Counted from the stretch's first letter, positions 46,495-57,291 are shown. The stretch is DNA of 64,000 nt from Azomonas agilis (GCF_007830255.1 NZ_VLKG01000005.1:124001-188000), one strand, 5' to 3'. Numbers and translations are program-made. Notes: a model not told the origin generated them from the letters alone.

Positions 46495-47661
46495 GAAAAA
46501 TCCCGTACTTTAGTACGGGGATGGATAGCGCGGGAGGCGTAGCCTCCCTAAAGGGGGTCTTAATTCAGTGAGCATTGACCTATGAAACAGACCAAGACCC
46601 TCAAAGTTCGGGTTCGAGATAAGCATGCTCCGCTCCTTCAGCAGATGGCTCGGAGTGTGAACTTTGTCTGGAACTACCTGAACGAACTCAGCGCCCGATC
46701 CATTCGGGAGCGGGGTCGGTTTTTGTCTGCCTTTGACCTGCATCCTTACACCAAAGGCGCGAACAAAGAATTGGGGCTGCACTCTCAAACCTTACAAGAG
46801 ATTGCCCGCGAATACGTCACGCGCCGCAAGCAGTTTAAAAAGTTGCGCCTGAACTGGCGCAAATCGGGCGGGGTTCGGCGTTCGCTGGGCTGGATACCCA
46901 TCAATACCGGCGCGGCACGCTGGAAGAACGGGCAGGTCTACCACAATAGCTATTACTTCAAAGTGTGGGACTCCTATGGCTTGAGCCAATATCAGTTCCG
47001 TTCCGGCAGCTTTAACGAAGATGCCCGAGGCCGCTGGTATTTTAATGTAGTGGTTGAAGTGGATACTGCTGTTCCAACAGGTCAGGATAAGATCGGCATC
47101 GACTTAGGCTTAAAAGACACGGCCACCTGCTCCGATGGCACGAAACTGGAAGCGGGGCGTTTCTACCGTGATTTAGAGCCCAAACTGGCCATTGCCCAAC
47201 GCGCCAGAAATAAAAAGCGCGTGCAGGCAATCCACGCCAAAATCGCCAACCGACGTAAAGATGCACTACACAAATTCACGCGGCAACTGGTGAACCGTGC
47301 CGGTGCAATCTACGTTGGTAATGTGAAATCTTCCTCACTCACTCAAACCAAGATGGCCAAATCCGTACTGGATGCGGGATGGGGCCTGCTCAAAACCATG
47401 CTGGAATACAAGTGCGCGGGCGCAGGCATTGTTTTTAAAGCAGTGAACGAGGCGTACACCACCCAAACCTGCTCGAATTGCGGCGCATTGCCCGATTCAA
47501 GGCCGAAAGGTATCGCAGGACTTGGAATAAGAGAATGGACATGCAGCGCCTGTGGTGTCAGGCACGACCGCGATATCAACGCGGCTAAGAATATTCTCGC
47601 GGTCGGGCATGGCCGTCCAGCAGTGGGAATCCCCGTCCTTTAGGGCGGGGAGGATGTCAAG
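46495..47661 (+). mobile_element. IS200/IS605-type element with tnpB only
   Basis: A tnpB gene is flanked by end-like hairpins and no tnpA is present. The left end has CCCGTAC-TTTA-GTACGGG (46502-46519) and GGGAGGC-GTA-GCCTCCC (46532-46548). The right end has CCCCGTCC-TTTA-GGGCGGGG (47631-47650) followed by AGGATGTCAA. The outer borders are estimated. Single-strand IS200/IS605 elements have subterminal hairpins and no terminal inverted repeats or target duplication, in line with this. The right end probably encodes the omega/reRNA scaffold for TnpB. Confidence 0.75.
46582..47643 (+). CDS. tnpB: RNA-guided endonuclease TnpB-like protein (OrfB)
   Basis: TnpB/OrfB protein of 353 residues. An N-terminal helix-turn-helix region (LKVRVRDKHAPLLQQMARSV) is followed by a beta-rich RNA-binding region. 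The RuvC-like nuclease has motif I IGIDLGLKD and motif III RHDRDINAAKNIL. Between them is a zinc ribbon with CSNCG and CSACG. At the place where most TnpB proteins have a Glu (VVVEDL-type) this one has YVGNVKSSSL, with Gly instead. Family members with this wording are common. Activity is therefore uncertain. ATG 46582 lies 33 bases after the left-end hairpin. Confidence 0.85.
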   Translation: MKQTKTLKVRVRDKHAPLLQQMARSVNFVWNYLNELSARSIRERGRFLSAFDLHPYTKGANKELGLHSQTLQEIAREYVTRRKQFKKLRLNWRKSGGVRRSLGWIPINTGAARWKNGQVYHNSYYFKVWDSYGLSQYQFRSGSFNEDARGRWYFNVVVEVDTAVPTGQDKIGIDLGLKDTATCSDGTKLEAGRFYRDLEPKLAIAQRARNKKRVQAIHAKIANRRKDALHKFTRQLVNRAGAIYVGNVKSSSLTQTKMAKSVLDAGWGLLKTMLEYKCAGAGIVFKAVNEAYTTQTCSNCGALPDSRPKGIAGLGIREWTCSACGVRHDRDINAAKNILAVGHGRPAVGIPVL

Positions 47662-47680
47662 TGCTGCTATAGCTTGAGGC
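47625..47680 (+). ncRNA. Putative TnpB guide RNA (omega/reRNA) 3' part
   Basis: In studied TnpB systems the guide RNA comprises the 3' end of tnpB and the element right end. Its guide is the host DNA immediately beyond the border. The hairpin at 47631-47650 overlaps the tnpB stop, and sequence from about 47662 (tgctgctatagcttgag) would be the guide. The border is inferred. Confidence 0.4.
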
Positions 47681-47751
47681 CTAAGTTAGAAAAGAGTGCC
47701 GAATATAGAAAGCAAAGCCTAAGCTTTGCTTTTGGGGGGATTATGGAGACG

Positions 47752-50151
47752 TTAAAAATCCCAGCGGGTGGTCAGCATCATATTGCGCTTTTCACCATAG
47801 GCTTTGTTCGCATAGAAATTGATGTTGGTGTAGTAGTACTTATCAAATAAGTTATTGATATTTAACGTAGTGGATAGCTTATCGGTGAATTGATACTTGG
47901 CCATCAAATTGGCTAACCAATAGGCCTCTTGGCTGTATTGCTCGGTAGCCCAGTCCTTGGCGGGGTTGCTGATCTCACTCCAGGTACTGCCGTGATATTC
48001 CGCACCTCCGCCAACCATCAACTTGTTCCAAGCACCGGGTAAACGATAGGTGGTAAAGACTTTGAACAGGTGTTCGGGTTCGTCGGTAGAGAGTTTCTTA
48101 TTGTCCCGATCGCGCTTAATGATCTTGTAGGTATAGCCGGTTTGAATGTTCCAGCCCGGTGCCAACTCACCGGTCATTTCTAGCTCAATCCCTTTGGTTT
48201 TGGCTTTCATGGCTTCATAAATGGACTCGTTGGTTTCGTAGTTATAGTCCACGTACTCCGCTCGATCATCTTCGCGGATTTCAAAATAGGCCAAACTGGC
48301 ATTCAGGCGACCGTTGAACCATTCCCCTTTAATACCCGCCTCGTAGCTGTCGCCTTCATTGGGTTCCAGCAGGCTGCCGTTTTTGTCTTTATAGGTGCTG
48401 GGCATAAAGATGCTGGTGTAGCTGGCGTATAGGGAGTAGGTGTCGTTCAGATCGTAGATGACACCGACATAGGGAGTCACCTCGCCGGTGCTGCGGGAGT
48501 GGTAGTCACGGCTGAGGTGGTAGTTGGTAATTCGGCTGCCCAAAATCAAGGACAGGTCATCCGTGGGTTTAAAGCGTGCGGTGGCGTATACCGCTTTTTG
48601 CAGGGTCAGCTCGTCGTTACGGCTTTGCACACTGCCCCAATCCGGCTTGTTGGATTCCCCGTTCCATTGATAGTAGTTGCCAATGCCTTCACTGCTGTAG
48701 TTGAAGCTTTTGCCTTTCCAATGGTTGCGATAGAGGCTGGCTCCTAGCACTAATTCATGTTCTCGGCCAAGAAATTGGAAGGGGCCACTGGCATAAATTT
48801 CCCCGGAGTGACTTTTGGTTTTACCGCGATAACGTCCTGCAATCAGGTAGCTGCTGTTGTCGTTATCCACATCGGGTGAGCCAAAGGCCGAGCCTAATTG
48901 GGCATCGTAGCCGTTGACTTGAAAGGTGTAGTAGGCTCGTCCCGTCCAGCCGTTATCGAATTGGTGATCTAGCTGAGTGAAAAAGGAGTGGCTGTATTGC
49001 TCCCAACTGGCCCAAGAGGCTCCGGGGTTGAAGGAGCGAGAAACCTCTACTTCATTACCTTTGCTGTCCAAGATGGGGATACCGCCCCAACTGGAGCCTG
49101 TGGGAATGCTTTTGTTGTAATCAAAGCCCGCCGTTAGAAGCGTAGCGGGGGACAAGTCAAACTCCATAATCCCGTAATAGGCTTTATTTTGGCGTTTGTA
49201 ATGATCTAGGTAGGAGTGCTTATCTTGAAAGGCACTGGCGAATCGTCCCCGAATACTGCCGCTCTCGTTTAAGGGGCCGCCTATGTCCACTTCTGTGCGG
49301 TAATTGTCCCAAGAACCGGCTTCCGCCGTCATATGGCCGGACAGCTCGTAGGTAGGTTTTTTACGGATCAGGTTTAGGGTCGCGCCCGGTGTTCCTGCGC
49401 CTGTGGTTAAGCCGGTGGCTCCTTTTAGGATTTCCACCCGGTCGTAAATAATCATATCGCTCAAGTTGTTGCCTGAGGCGTAGGCCGCGTTACGCTGAAT
49501 GGGAATACCGTCGTACTGATAGGTGGTAATGGGAAAGCCTCGGGCGTAGTACTGGGTGCGCTCAGAGTCGAGGGTATTCACCGTAATACCTGGTGTGTGC
49601 TGCATGACTTTGTCGATGTCAGTCAGGTTAAAGTCATCCATATGCTGGCGGGTGATGACGGTAACCGTTTGCGGCGTTTCGCGTGGAGTTAAGACCAGAC
49701 GAGTCGAGGTAGCAATAGTCCCCGGCGTATAGGATTTTGTTTTCTCGCTGATGGTGCCGAGTTGGTTATCTTCCACCCGCATCATATCCAAACTGAGGGG
49801 ATCGCCTAGGTCGCTAACCTGTTCAATCAGCAGCGTATCGCCGGTTAGGGTGCCCACTAAACCGGTATCCGCCAATAACTGCTGTAAACCCTGTTGAATA
49901 CTGTATTGACCTTTGAGTCCGGGGCTTTGATGGCCTGCCAGCAGTTCACTGGCTACGATTAAACGCAGTCCGCTCTGGTCGCTAAAGCGGGTGAGCACTT
50001 GTCCTAAGGGGCCGGGAGCAATGTTGAAATTTTGAGTGCTGATTTGTTGAGTCTGTTCAGCGGCGTGACTGACGAGGCTATTGCCGATCAAAAAGCTGGT
50101 AGCTGCGCTGAGGGCTAAATAGATAAGCGTAGGTTTAAAAGATTGCCGCAT
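47752..50151 (-). CDS. TonB-dependent ferri-siderophore receptor with N-terminal signalling domain
   Basis: Outer-membrane transporter of 799 residues, closest in style to FpvA-type siderophore receptors. A signal peptide (1-31) precedes an STN signalling domain (about 45-115), a TonB-box region, the plug (about 155-265) and a 22-strand barrel. The chain ends in LTTRWDF with terminal Phe. The STN domain signals ligand binding to the FecR-type regulator. ATG 50151 follows GGAAGACAG. A Fur-box-like site lies upstream. fecR- and fecI-type genes lie directly upstream on the same strand. The ligand cannot be told from sequence; no siderophore synthesis genes are nearby. Confidence 0.92.
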   Translation of the reverse strand: MRQSFKPTLIYLALSAATSFLIGNSLVSHAAEQTQQISTQNFNIAPGPLGQVLTRFSDQSGLRLIVASELLAGHQSPGLKGQYSIQQGLQQLLADTGLVGTLTGDTLLIEQVSDLGDPLSLDMMRVEDNQLGTISEKTKSYTPGTIATSTRLVLTPRETPQTVTVITRQHMDDFNLTDIDKVMQHTPGITVNTLDSERTQYYARGFPITTYQYDGIPIQRNAAYASGNNLSDMIIYDRVEILKGATGLTTGAGTPGATLNLIRKKPTYELSGHMTAEAGSWDNYRTEVDIGGPLNESGSIRGRFASAFQDKHSYLDHYKRQNKAYYGIMEFDLSPATLLTAGFDYNKSIPTGSSWGGIPILDSKGNEVEVSRSFNPGASWASWEQYSHSFFTQLDHQFDNGWTGRAYYTFQVNGYDAQLGSAFGSPDVDNDNSSYLIAGRYRGKTKSHSGEIYASGPFQFLGREHELVLGASLYRNHWKGKSFNYSSEGIGNYYQWNGESNKPDWGSVQSRNDELTLQKAVYATARFKPTDDLSLILGSRITNYHLSRDYHSRSTGEVTPYVGVIYDLNDTYSLYASYTSIFMPSTYKDKNGSLLEPNEGDSYEAGIKGEWFNGRLNASLAYFEIREDDRAEYVDYNYETNESIYEAMKAKTKGIELEMTGELAPGWNIQTGYTYKIIKRDRDNKKLSTDEPEHLFKVFTTYRLPGAWNKLMVGGGAEYHGSTWSEISNPAKDWATEQYSQEAYWLANLMAKYQFTDKLSTTLNINNLFDKYYYTNINFYANKAYGEKRNMMLTTRWDF

Positions 50152-50178
50152 ACTGTCTTCCCCGCCTGATTGGCGTAT

Positions 50179-50193
50179 TGAAAATTAATCTCA
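50179..50193 (-). promoter_or_regulatory. Candidate Fur box upstream of siderophore receptor
   Basis: The minus strand reads TGAGATT-A-ATTTTCA. It matches the 7-1-7 Fur consensus TGATAAT-N-ATTATCA at 11 of 14 positions and lies about 30 bases before the receptor start. Confidence 0.5.
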
Positions 50194-50259
50194 ACAAAGA
50201 AGACGCTGATGTTTAAAAACCTGACAGTGGGGTGTGAAAAATTTTTGAGGAAGAGGTGT

Positions 50260-51195
50260 TTAGGGGTGTTGGTCGTCGCGCTCAATCAGCGTTAACCAAG
50301 GCAGGCGACGAATGCGGATAGGCAAGGAGCGCTCCAGCAATTCCAGTTGGGCTTGGGGGTTTTTTGTATCGAATAACCCCGTAACCGGTAATTGACGTAA
50401 GTCTTTATCCGGTACCCACAAAAGTCCCGAATGATAACGGGATAGTGCGTCCAGTACTTGGCCCAAGGGTTGCCCATCAAACACCAAGCGATCCCGTCGC
50501 CATGCGGTGGCGCTTCTGACATCCACTGGGACGGGGACAGATAATCCCTGTGCGTTGTACTGTAGCCTTTGTCCGGCCTGAACTTCAGCTTGTTGCTGGT
50601 CTATCTGTACTTGGACAGCATGTTCAGTGACGATCAGTTGAACCTGTTCAGCGGTACGTTGTACATCAAAGCCGGTTCCCAGCGCGCGAATTTGACCTCC
50701 AGCCGCTGTAACGAGAAAGGGACGCGTGGGGTCTTTAGCGACTTGTACATGCAGCTCTCCGGTGTAGAGGTGTACGATCCGCTGCTGATCATTGAAATCC
50801 AAATCCACACGGGTTTGCGGAGCCAGTTCGAGCAGGGAGCCATCGGCTAGTTGCAGCCGTCGGTGTTCTCCCACGGAGGTTTGATAGTCTGCCATCCAAC
50901 CCTGTTCTTGTCCTTGCCATAGCAAGAGGGAAGCCGAACCCAGCGTCAGCATCAAAGCTACCATAGGAAGTAAACGCCGCCGGGGTGGACGTTGTAAGCT
51001 ACCCAGTTGTTGCCACAGGTGCTCTGCGGTTTGGGCCGCCGCTTGGTGCTCGGTACTCGTTTGGCACCAACACTCGTAAGCTTCCCAGTCAGTGTCACGG
51101 GCATCACCTGCGTGTAGACGTACCAGCCATTGCAGGGCTTCTTCAATCAATGGTGGTAAGGATTGATCCAGTTCTTCGTCGGAGGGTTTGGGCAT
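50260..51195 (-). CDS. FecR-family sigma-factor regulator
   Basis: Inner-membrane anti-sigma/activator (311 residues) that relays the receptor signal to the ECF sigma factor. The N-terminal cytoplasmic domain (about 12-60, AYECWCQTSTEHQAA region) is followed by one membrane segment (about 77-96, LPMVALMLTLGSASLLLW) and the periplasmic FecR domain (about 105-200, DGSLLELAPQTRVD, GGQIRALGTGFDV). The C-terminal STN-like region ends in LIERDD. It lies 9 bases after the sigma gene and 108 bases before the receptor gene. Confidence 0.92.
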   Translation of the reverse strand: MPKPSDEELDQSLPPLIEEALQWLVRLHAGDARDTDWEAYECWCQTSTEHQAAAQTAEHLWQQLGSLQRPPRRRLLPMVALMLTLGSASLLLWQGQEQGWMADYQTSVGEHRRLQLADGSLLELAPQTRVDLDFNDQQRIVHLYTGELHVQVAKDPTRPFLVTAAGGQIRALGTGFDVQRTAEQVQLIVTEHAVQVQIDQQQAEVQAGQRLQYNAQGLSVPVPVDVRSATAWRRDRLVFDGQPLGQVLDALSRYHSGLLWVPDKDLRQLPVTGLFDTKNPQAQLELLERSLPIRIRRLPWLTLIERDDQHP

Positions 51196-51204
51196 AGCTT
51201 TAGT

Positions 51205-51738
51205 TCATTGGTCCACTAAACCCAGATGCCGGATGCAGTGACGTAAGGCGCGCATGATGTACTTACAGACCATGCTAGGAGATACGCCCAAGCGTTTGGC
51301 AATCGCCACATGGCTTAAACCTTCCACGCGATTGAGTAATAAGGCATCTCGACAAGCCGGGGACAGCTCGTTCAAAGCTTGGTGGAGTAAGGTCAGTTGT
51401 TGACGCAGTTCCAGCAGTTGTTCGGGATTAGGCTGCGGATCATAAAGCTCGGCCGCTACTTCATCCAGCAGTGCATGTTCCCCACAGCGGACTCGATTGC
51501 GGCCAAAGTCGGTAATCAGGTTGCTTAGAATGCGCCAAAGAAAGTAGCGGGGCTGATTAATGGGCTGGTTGGGTTGTTTTTGGGTAAAGCCTGCGTAGCG
51601 TACAAAGGTATCTTGTGCCAAATCCGCAGCTAATTCGGGGTCACCGACGCGTTTATAAGCCAGGTGCCGCAGCTCACGGTGATATAGGCGAAATAACTGA
51701 TCAAGATCATCAGCCACAGTCAAGCCCATCCTATGCAA
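51205..51738 (-). CDS. ECF sigma factor, FecI/PvdS-like iron-uptake type
   Basis: RNA polymerase sigma factor of 174-177 residues that should direct transcription of the adjacent receptor. The sigma-2 region has LVDFVQDTF-like AADLAQDTFVRY and the sigma-4 helix-turn-helix has GLSHVAIAKRLGVSPSMVCKYI. TTG 51738 has GAGG eight bases upstream; ATG 51729 is the alternative start. It is the first gene of a sigma, FecR, receptor set in the same direction. Surface signalling by siderophore binding is the known mode of such trios. Confidence 0.92.
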   Translation of the reverse strand: MHRMGLTVADDLDQLFRLYHRELRHLAYKRVGDPELAADLAQDTFVRYAGFTQKQPNQPINQPRYFLWRILSNLITDFGRNRVRCGEHALLDEVAAELYDPQPNPEQLLELRQQLTLLHQALNELSPACRDALLLNRVEGLSHVAIAKRLGVSPSMVCKYIMRALRHCIRHLGLVDQ

Positions 51739-51911
51739 GCATCAAGCCTCTAGTGGCGATGCTTAGATTGCTCACTATAAATAGGAATACTTCGTGATAA
51801 AAGCACAGGATGGTGAAAAAGAGACCTCAGTCACTTTTAATCCAGTGAAAGGATGTAGGCGTTAAATGGATCTATGCCGCTTGAGGCCTGTGTTTTTAAG
51901 GAGGTAAGGTT

Positions 51912-53222
51912 TTAAGGCTGGTTAAAAAAACGAAAGGTATTTTTACCGGCTCGTTTGGCTTGATATAGGGCTTGATCAGCGGCTGATAGCAGCGTTTCTG
52001 AGTCTTGTCCGTGTTCAGGAATGCAGGCAATACCGATGCTCAGCCCCACTGAAATGTCTAAAGCACCGTATGAAACGGGCTGAGAAATACTGGCAATCAG
52101 TCGCTCGGCCAGTAACGCAACTTCAGTACGATTGGCCTCAAGCAGAAGGGTAAATTCGTCGCCACCCAAGCGGGCTAGCTGATCCCTAGACCTTAAAGCC
52201 GCTCGAAAACGCTGGGCTACTTCTTGCAGCAAAGCATCCCCCGCTTGATGTCCGTAGGTGTCGTTGATCTGCTTAAAGTGATCAATATCCATAAACAACA
52301 AAGCAAAGGATTTATCGGCCTGAATTTGGGTTAAAGCTTCGTGCAATTGTTGGTTGAATAACGCTCGGTTGGCCAGTCCGGTGAGGCTGTCGTAGGAGGC
52401 CAAATAGGTTAACTGGGTTTCCAGCGCCTTGCGCCGATCCATCCCGCGTACAGAGGCCACATAACCGTCGGGAATGCCGGTTGTGGGGTCGCGGGTGAGG
52501 CGTACCGAGGCTTCTAACCAAACCCAAGTGCCGTTTTTGTGCCGCTGACGCTGTTCAGTAGTGCCGACTTCTAAACGGCCTTCGCGTACCTCTTGCATCA
52601 GGGCTTTAAACGCGAGGGCATCCTCCGGGTGGGTTAATTCAATGGCTTTACGGCCAATCAACTCCTCAGGCTTATAGCCCAATAGAGTTTTCACTGAGGG
52701 GGAGATATACAACCGCACGCCGTCTAAATTGCCGCGCACAATGGTATCGGTTGAGGTTTCGGTTAATAGGCGAAATTGAGCCTCTCGGGTTAGGGCCGAT
52801 TCGGCAGTTGTCCACAGATTCAGCCATTGGTGGGCCATTGCCGCTAGATGTTCAAGCTGAGACAGGGCTTGCGCTGAGGTGCTATGGGGGTGGGTGTCGA
52901 ATAATCGCAGCCAACCGCCGAGTTCTGGCGTGCCAAAGGGAGCATGGGCTATAAAACGCACGCTGGGTGTGAGGTAAATCTGGGGGCCGGTTCGGAAAAC
53001 TTCATGGGTTTGTGTGTCCGCTATCCAGAGCAAGGCACTCCCTAGTTTGAGACTGTTTTCCGGTTGCATCAGCCAATCCCAAGCCGAGGCCTGCACTTCA
53101 GGAGCGCAATCCAGCCAATAACGCTGGGCGTTAGGAAGGTAGAGCAGAACCACCGGAACCTCAAACAGGGTTCGGGCCATGCGGCATAACAGCTCAAACT
53201 GAGGTTCAGGCAAAGCAATCAC
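51912..53222 (-). CDS. GAF/PAS-GGDEF diguanylate cyclase
   Basis: Cytoplasmic c-di-GMP synthase (436 residues). An N-terminal GAF-like region (about 5-135) is followed by PAS with PAC (about 145-265) and GGDEF (about 270-433). The signature LGGDEF is intact, and RSRD five residues before it is an allosteric I-site (RxxD), so product inhibition is likely. The N-terminal half has many Trp residues and no membrane segments. The start is GTG 53222 with no strong ribosome site. It is the only intact GGDEF in the window; the other such protein has ASNEF. Confidence 0.9.
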   Translation of the reverse strand: MIALPEPQFELLCRMARTLFEVPVVLLYLPNAQRYWLDCAPEVQASAWDWLMQPENSLKLGSALLWIADTQTHEVFRTGPQIYLTPSVRFIAHAPFGTPELGGWLRLFDTHPHSTSAQALSQLEHLAAMAHQWLNLWTTAESALTREAQFRLLTETSTDTIVRGNLDGVRLYISPSVKTLLGYKPEELIGRKAIELTHPEDALAFKALMQEVREGRLEVGTTEQRQRHKNGTWVWLEASVRLTRDPTTGIPDGYVASVRGMDRRKALETQLTYLASYDSLTGLANRALFNQQLHEALTQIQADKSFALLFMDIDHFKQINDTYGHQAGDALLQEVAQRFRAALRSRDQLARLGGDEFTLLLEANRTEVALLAERLIASISQPVSYGALDISVGLSIGIACIPEHGQDSETLLSAADQALYQAKRAGKNTFRFFNQP

Positions 53223-53290
53223 GACTCAACATCCTGTGGGAAACCCTCAGTGGGCATACTACCGAATGCCTGCTGAGGTTCATTGGGTTT

Positions 53291-53360
53291 TTACATTGAT
53301 TTATACAATTTGGAGCCTGCATCCTTAATGCGTTTAGCCTGTTCTTTGGCGTAGTTGCCT
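53291..53360 (-). pseudogene. Decayed fragment of thiC 3' end
   Basis: Read on the minus strand this encodes YAKEQAKRIKDAGSKLYK followed by two residues and a stop. The true ThiC ends [17 protein letters not shown]. The preceding YAKE matches DYAKEHG about 19 residues further upstream in ThiC. The fragment looks like a partial copy with an internal deletion between the two KE positions. It lies about 0.8 kb beyond the present thiC end, with the glycine-zipper gene between. Outside it, the 305-base gap 53223-53527 holds no other gene that I can see. Confidence 0.7.
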
Positions 53361-53527
53361 CCTTATTACCAGCCGATTCCAGTGCTTAGTGGATGGGCAC
53401 GGATGATCCATTTGCCCGCTCCATTGATAGGAGGTCGGAACTATTTTTGCGCCTCATCCTCTAATCAGTAAGAAAGGTAGCTATTTAGGCTACTGCGGTC
53501 GCCCTCAATTTTGGAGAGGACATTTCC

Positions 53528-54016
53528 ATGAAACGCCTACCTGCACTCCTGCTCGGCTTGGGTCTCAGCCTATCGCTGAGTGCCCCCCTAATGGCAGGCG
53601 AAAAAACTGAAACCGCTATCGGTGGTGCCCTCGGCGGTGCGCTGGGCAGCATTGTCGGTGGATCAATGGGAGGCTCTACAGGCTCGACCATTGGCGCAGG
53701 CGTTGGTGGCGCCGCCGGTGGTGCTCTTGGCTCCCATAAAGGCAACCGCACTGAATCCGCCATTGGGGGCGCACTGGGCGCTGCCGGTGGTAACGTACTG
53801 GGCCGAGGTATGGGGGGCAGTACAGGCGGTGTGATTGGTGCCGCTGTGGGGGGTGCCGCGGGTGGCGCGCTGGGTAATGCCTATGCCGATAATGATGATG
53901 ACGACCGTCGTGATCGCCGTCGTTACCGGGATGATGATCGTCGCTACTACGACGGTCACCGCCATCCGGGCCGTGGCTACGCTCATGGCCATTACAAGAA
54001 ACACCATCGCGATTGA
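53528..54016 (+). CDS. Glycine-zipper domain protein, copy 2
   Basis: Exported protein of 162 residues, paralogous to the gene at 18723-19184. A signal peptide (about 1-22) precedes two repeats of the zipper module beginning TE(T/S)AIGGALG and including GSTG and GAAGGALG. A tail alternates Asp, Arg and Tyr and then becomes His/Gly-rich (HRHPGRGYAHGH). It is likely outer-membrane associated; function unknown. GGAGAGGAC lies upstream of ATG 53528. It is convergent with thiC, and a bidirectional terminator separates them. Confidence 0.8.
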   Translation: MKRLPALLLGLGLSLSLSAPLMAGEKTETAIGGALGGALGSIVGGSMGGSTGSTIGAGVGGAAGGALGSHKGNRTESAIGGALGAAGGNVLGRGMGGSTGGVIGAAVGGAAGGALGNAYADNDDDDRRDRRRYRDDDRRYYDGHRHPGRGYAHGHYKKHHRD

Positions 54017-54038
54017 TAACTTAGGTTATCCCCCACCA

Positions 54039-54066
54039 AAAACCCCCAGCTTAGACTGGGGGTTTT
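54039..54066. terminator. Bidirectional terminator between glycine-zipper gene and thiC
   Basis: AAAACCCCCAG at 54039-54049 pairs perfectly with CTGGGGGTTTT at 54056-54066. T runs end the hairpin on both strands. Confidence 0.88.
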
Positions 54067-54083
54067 CGTTACTGCTCTAGGCG

Positions 54084-56120
<2,037 letters not shown>

Positions 56121-56426
56121 ACTGCTTAGAGTCTAATCAAGGGTGCGTCAGAACACCACAATCTTCCATCACCCCTCCCCAAAAGAAGGGGTGGAGAGGG
56201 TATTAGGAGAGGATTGCAACATCATCTTGATCATTGGCCGGACGAAGGTTAAAGATGCGAAACGCCTGGATATGGCCGTGATGCTGATGCACTTGGGCCG
56301 CTACTTTGTCACTGCGTGTTTGGCCGCCTGTGCCCATATGCATCTGAATCTGCGTGGGGTGCCATGATGAACCAAACTTTCGGTACCATATCGAATGCTC
56401 TACGTTGGGAAAACGGCCTTGGAGTC
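56121..56426. other. Gap with a hairpin and a doubtful short frame
   Basis: CACCCCT at 56170-56176 pairs with AGGGGTG at 56187-56193, within purine/pyrimidine-rich flanks like common proteobacterial intergenic repeats. A 74-codon plus-strand frame (56143-56367, GTG start) has its second half reading AKRLDMAVMLMHLGRYFV. I recognise no family; it may be a gene remnant at the edge of the acquired cluster that follows. Confidence 0.25.
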
Positions 56427-57257
56427 TCAGCGGGTCTGGCTGAGAATGATACGGTCGAACATACGGTCGCCTAGCCAGATGCGCATGTGGATCAGCATTT
56501 TGGCGAACTTGCCGGCTGCATAGCGCGTGTTGGGCTTACTGCTGGCGACGGCTTTGGAGACTACGTCTGCAATGACGCGCGGATCGCTGCCTGTGCCATG
56601 TCCATAGGTGTTTTTGATCGACTGGGCCACCATCTGCACTAGTCGACCATAAGGGCCGATGGCCGAGCGCTTGACGATACTGTCCGTGGCGACATCGCCA
56701 AAACCTGTCTCGATCACGCCAGGCTCAACGATCACGACCTTGATGCCGAACTCGCTGACCTCCAAGCGTAGGCAATCCGACCAGCCTTCTAGTGCATGCT
56801 TGGTCGCATGGTACCAAGCACCTAGGATGCTATACATTTTGCCGCCCATTGAGGTGATGTTGACGATGTAGCCAGAGCGCTTGGCCCGCATAGTGGGTAG
56901 CAGCAATTGAGTGAGTCGCGCCGCACCGAAGAGATTGACCTCGAACTGGTAGCGTGCTTCATCAATGCCTATTTCTTCCACCGGGCCGTATAGGCCGAAG
57001 CCGGCATTGTTGACCAGTACATCCACGCCACTCGTCTGGGCGAGGATAGTGTTGACACCGGCGATAATCTCCTCGTCCTTGGAGACATCCATGCGCAGAG
57101 GCTGTGCGCCTAGTTGGGCTAGATCCGCCATCTTATCGACGCTGCGTGCGGCCACATAGACTTGGTAGCCATCTTGGATCAATCGTTTGGCAATGGCTTT
57201 GCCCATGCCTGACGATGCGCCGGTGACTAAGGCCATCTTCTTTCCTTTGGTGAACAT
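56427..57257 (-). CDS. Short-chain dehydrogenase/reductase
   Basis: NAD(P)-dependent oxidoreductase of the classical SDR family (276 residues). The Rossmann motif TGASSGMG is at the N-terminus, NNAG near 90, and the catalytic Ser-Tyr-Lys in ITSMGG and YHATK. Substrate unknown. ATG 57257 has GAGGT six bases upstream. It is the last of four minus-strand genes starting with an AraC-type regulator, which probably controls them. Confidence 0.9.
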   Translation of the reverse strand: MFTKGKKMALVTGASSGMGKAIAKRLIQDGYQVYVAARSVDKMADLAQLGAQPLRMDVSKDEEIIAGVNTILAQTSGVDVLVNNAGFGLYGPVEEIGIDEARYQFEVNLFGAARLTQLLLPTMRAKRSGYIVNITSMGGKMYSILGAWYHATKHALEGWSDCLRLEVSEFGIKVVIVEPGVIETGFGDVATDSIVKRSAIGPYGRLVQMVAQSIKNTYGHGTGSDPRVIADVVSKAVASSKPNTRYAAGKFAKMLIHMRIWLGDRMFDRIILSQTR

Positions 57258-57291
57258 GCTGTACCTCGCTTGTTAGGTTGCTGTTAGTTTT

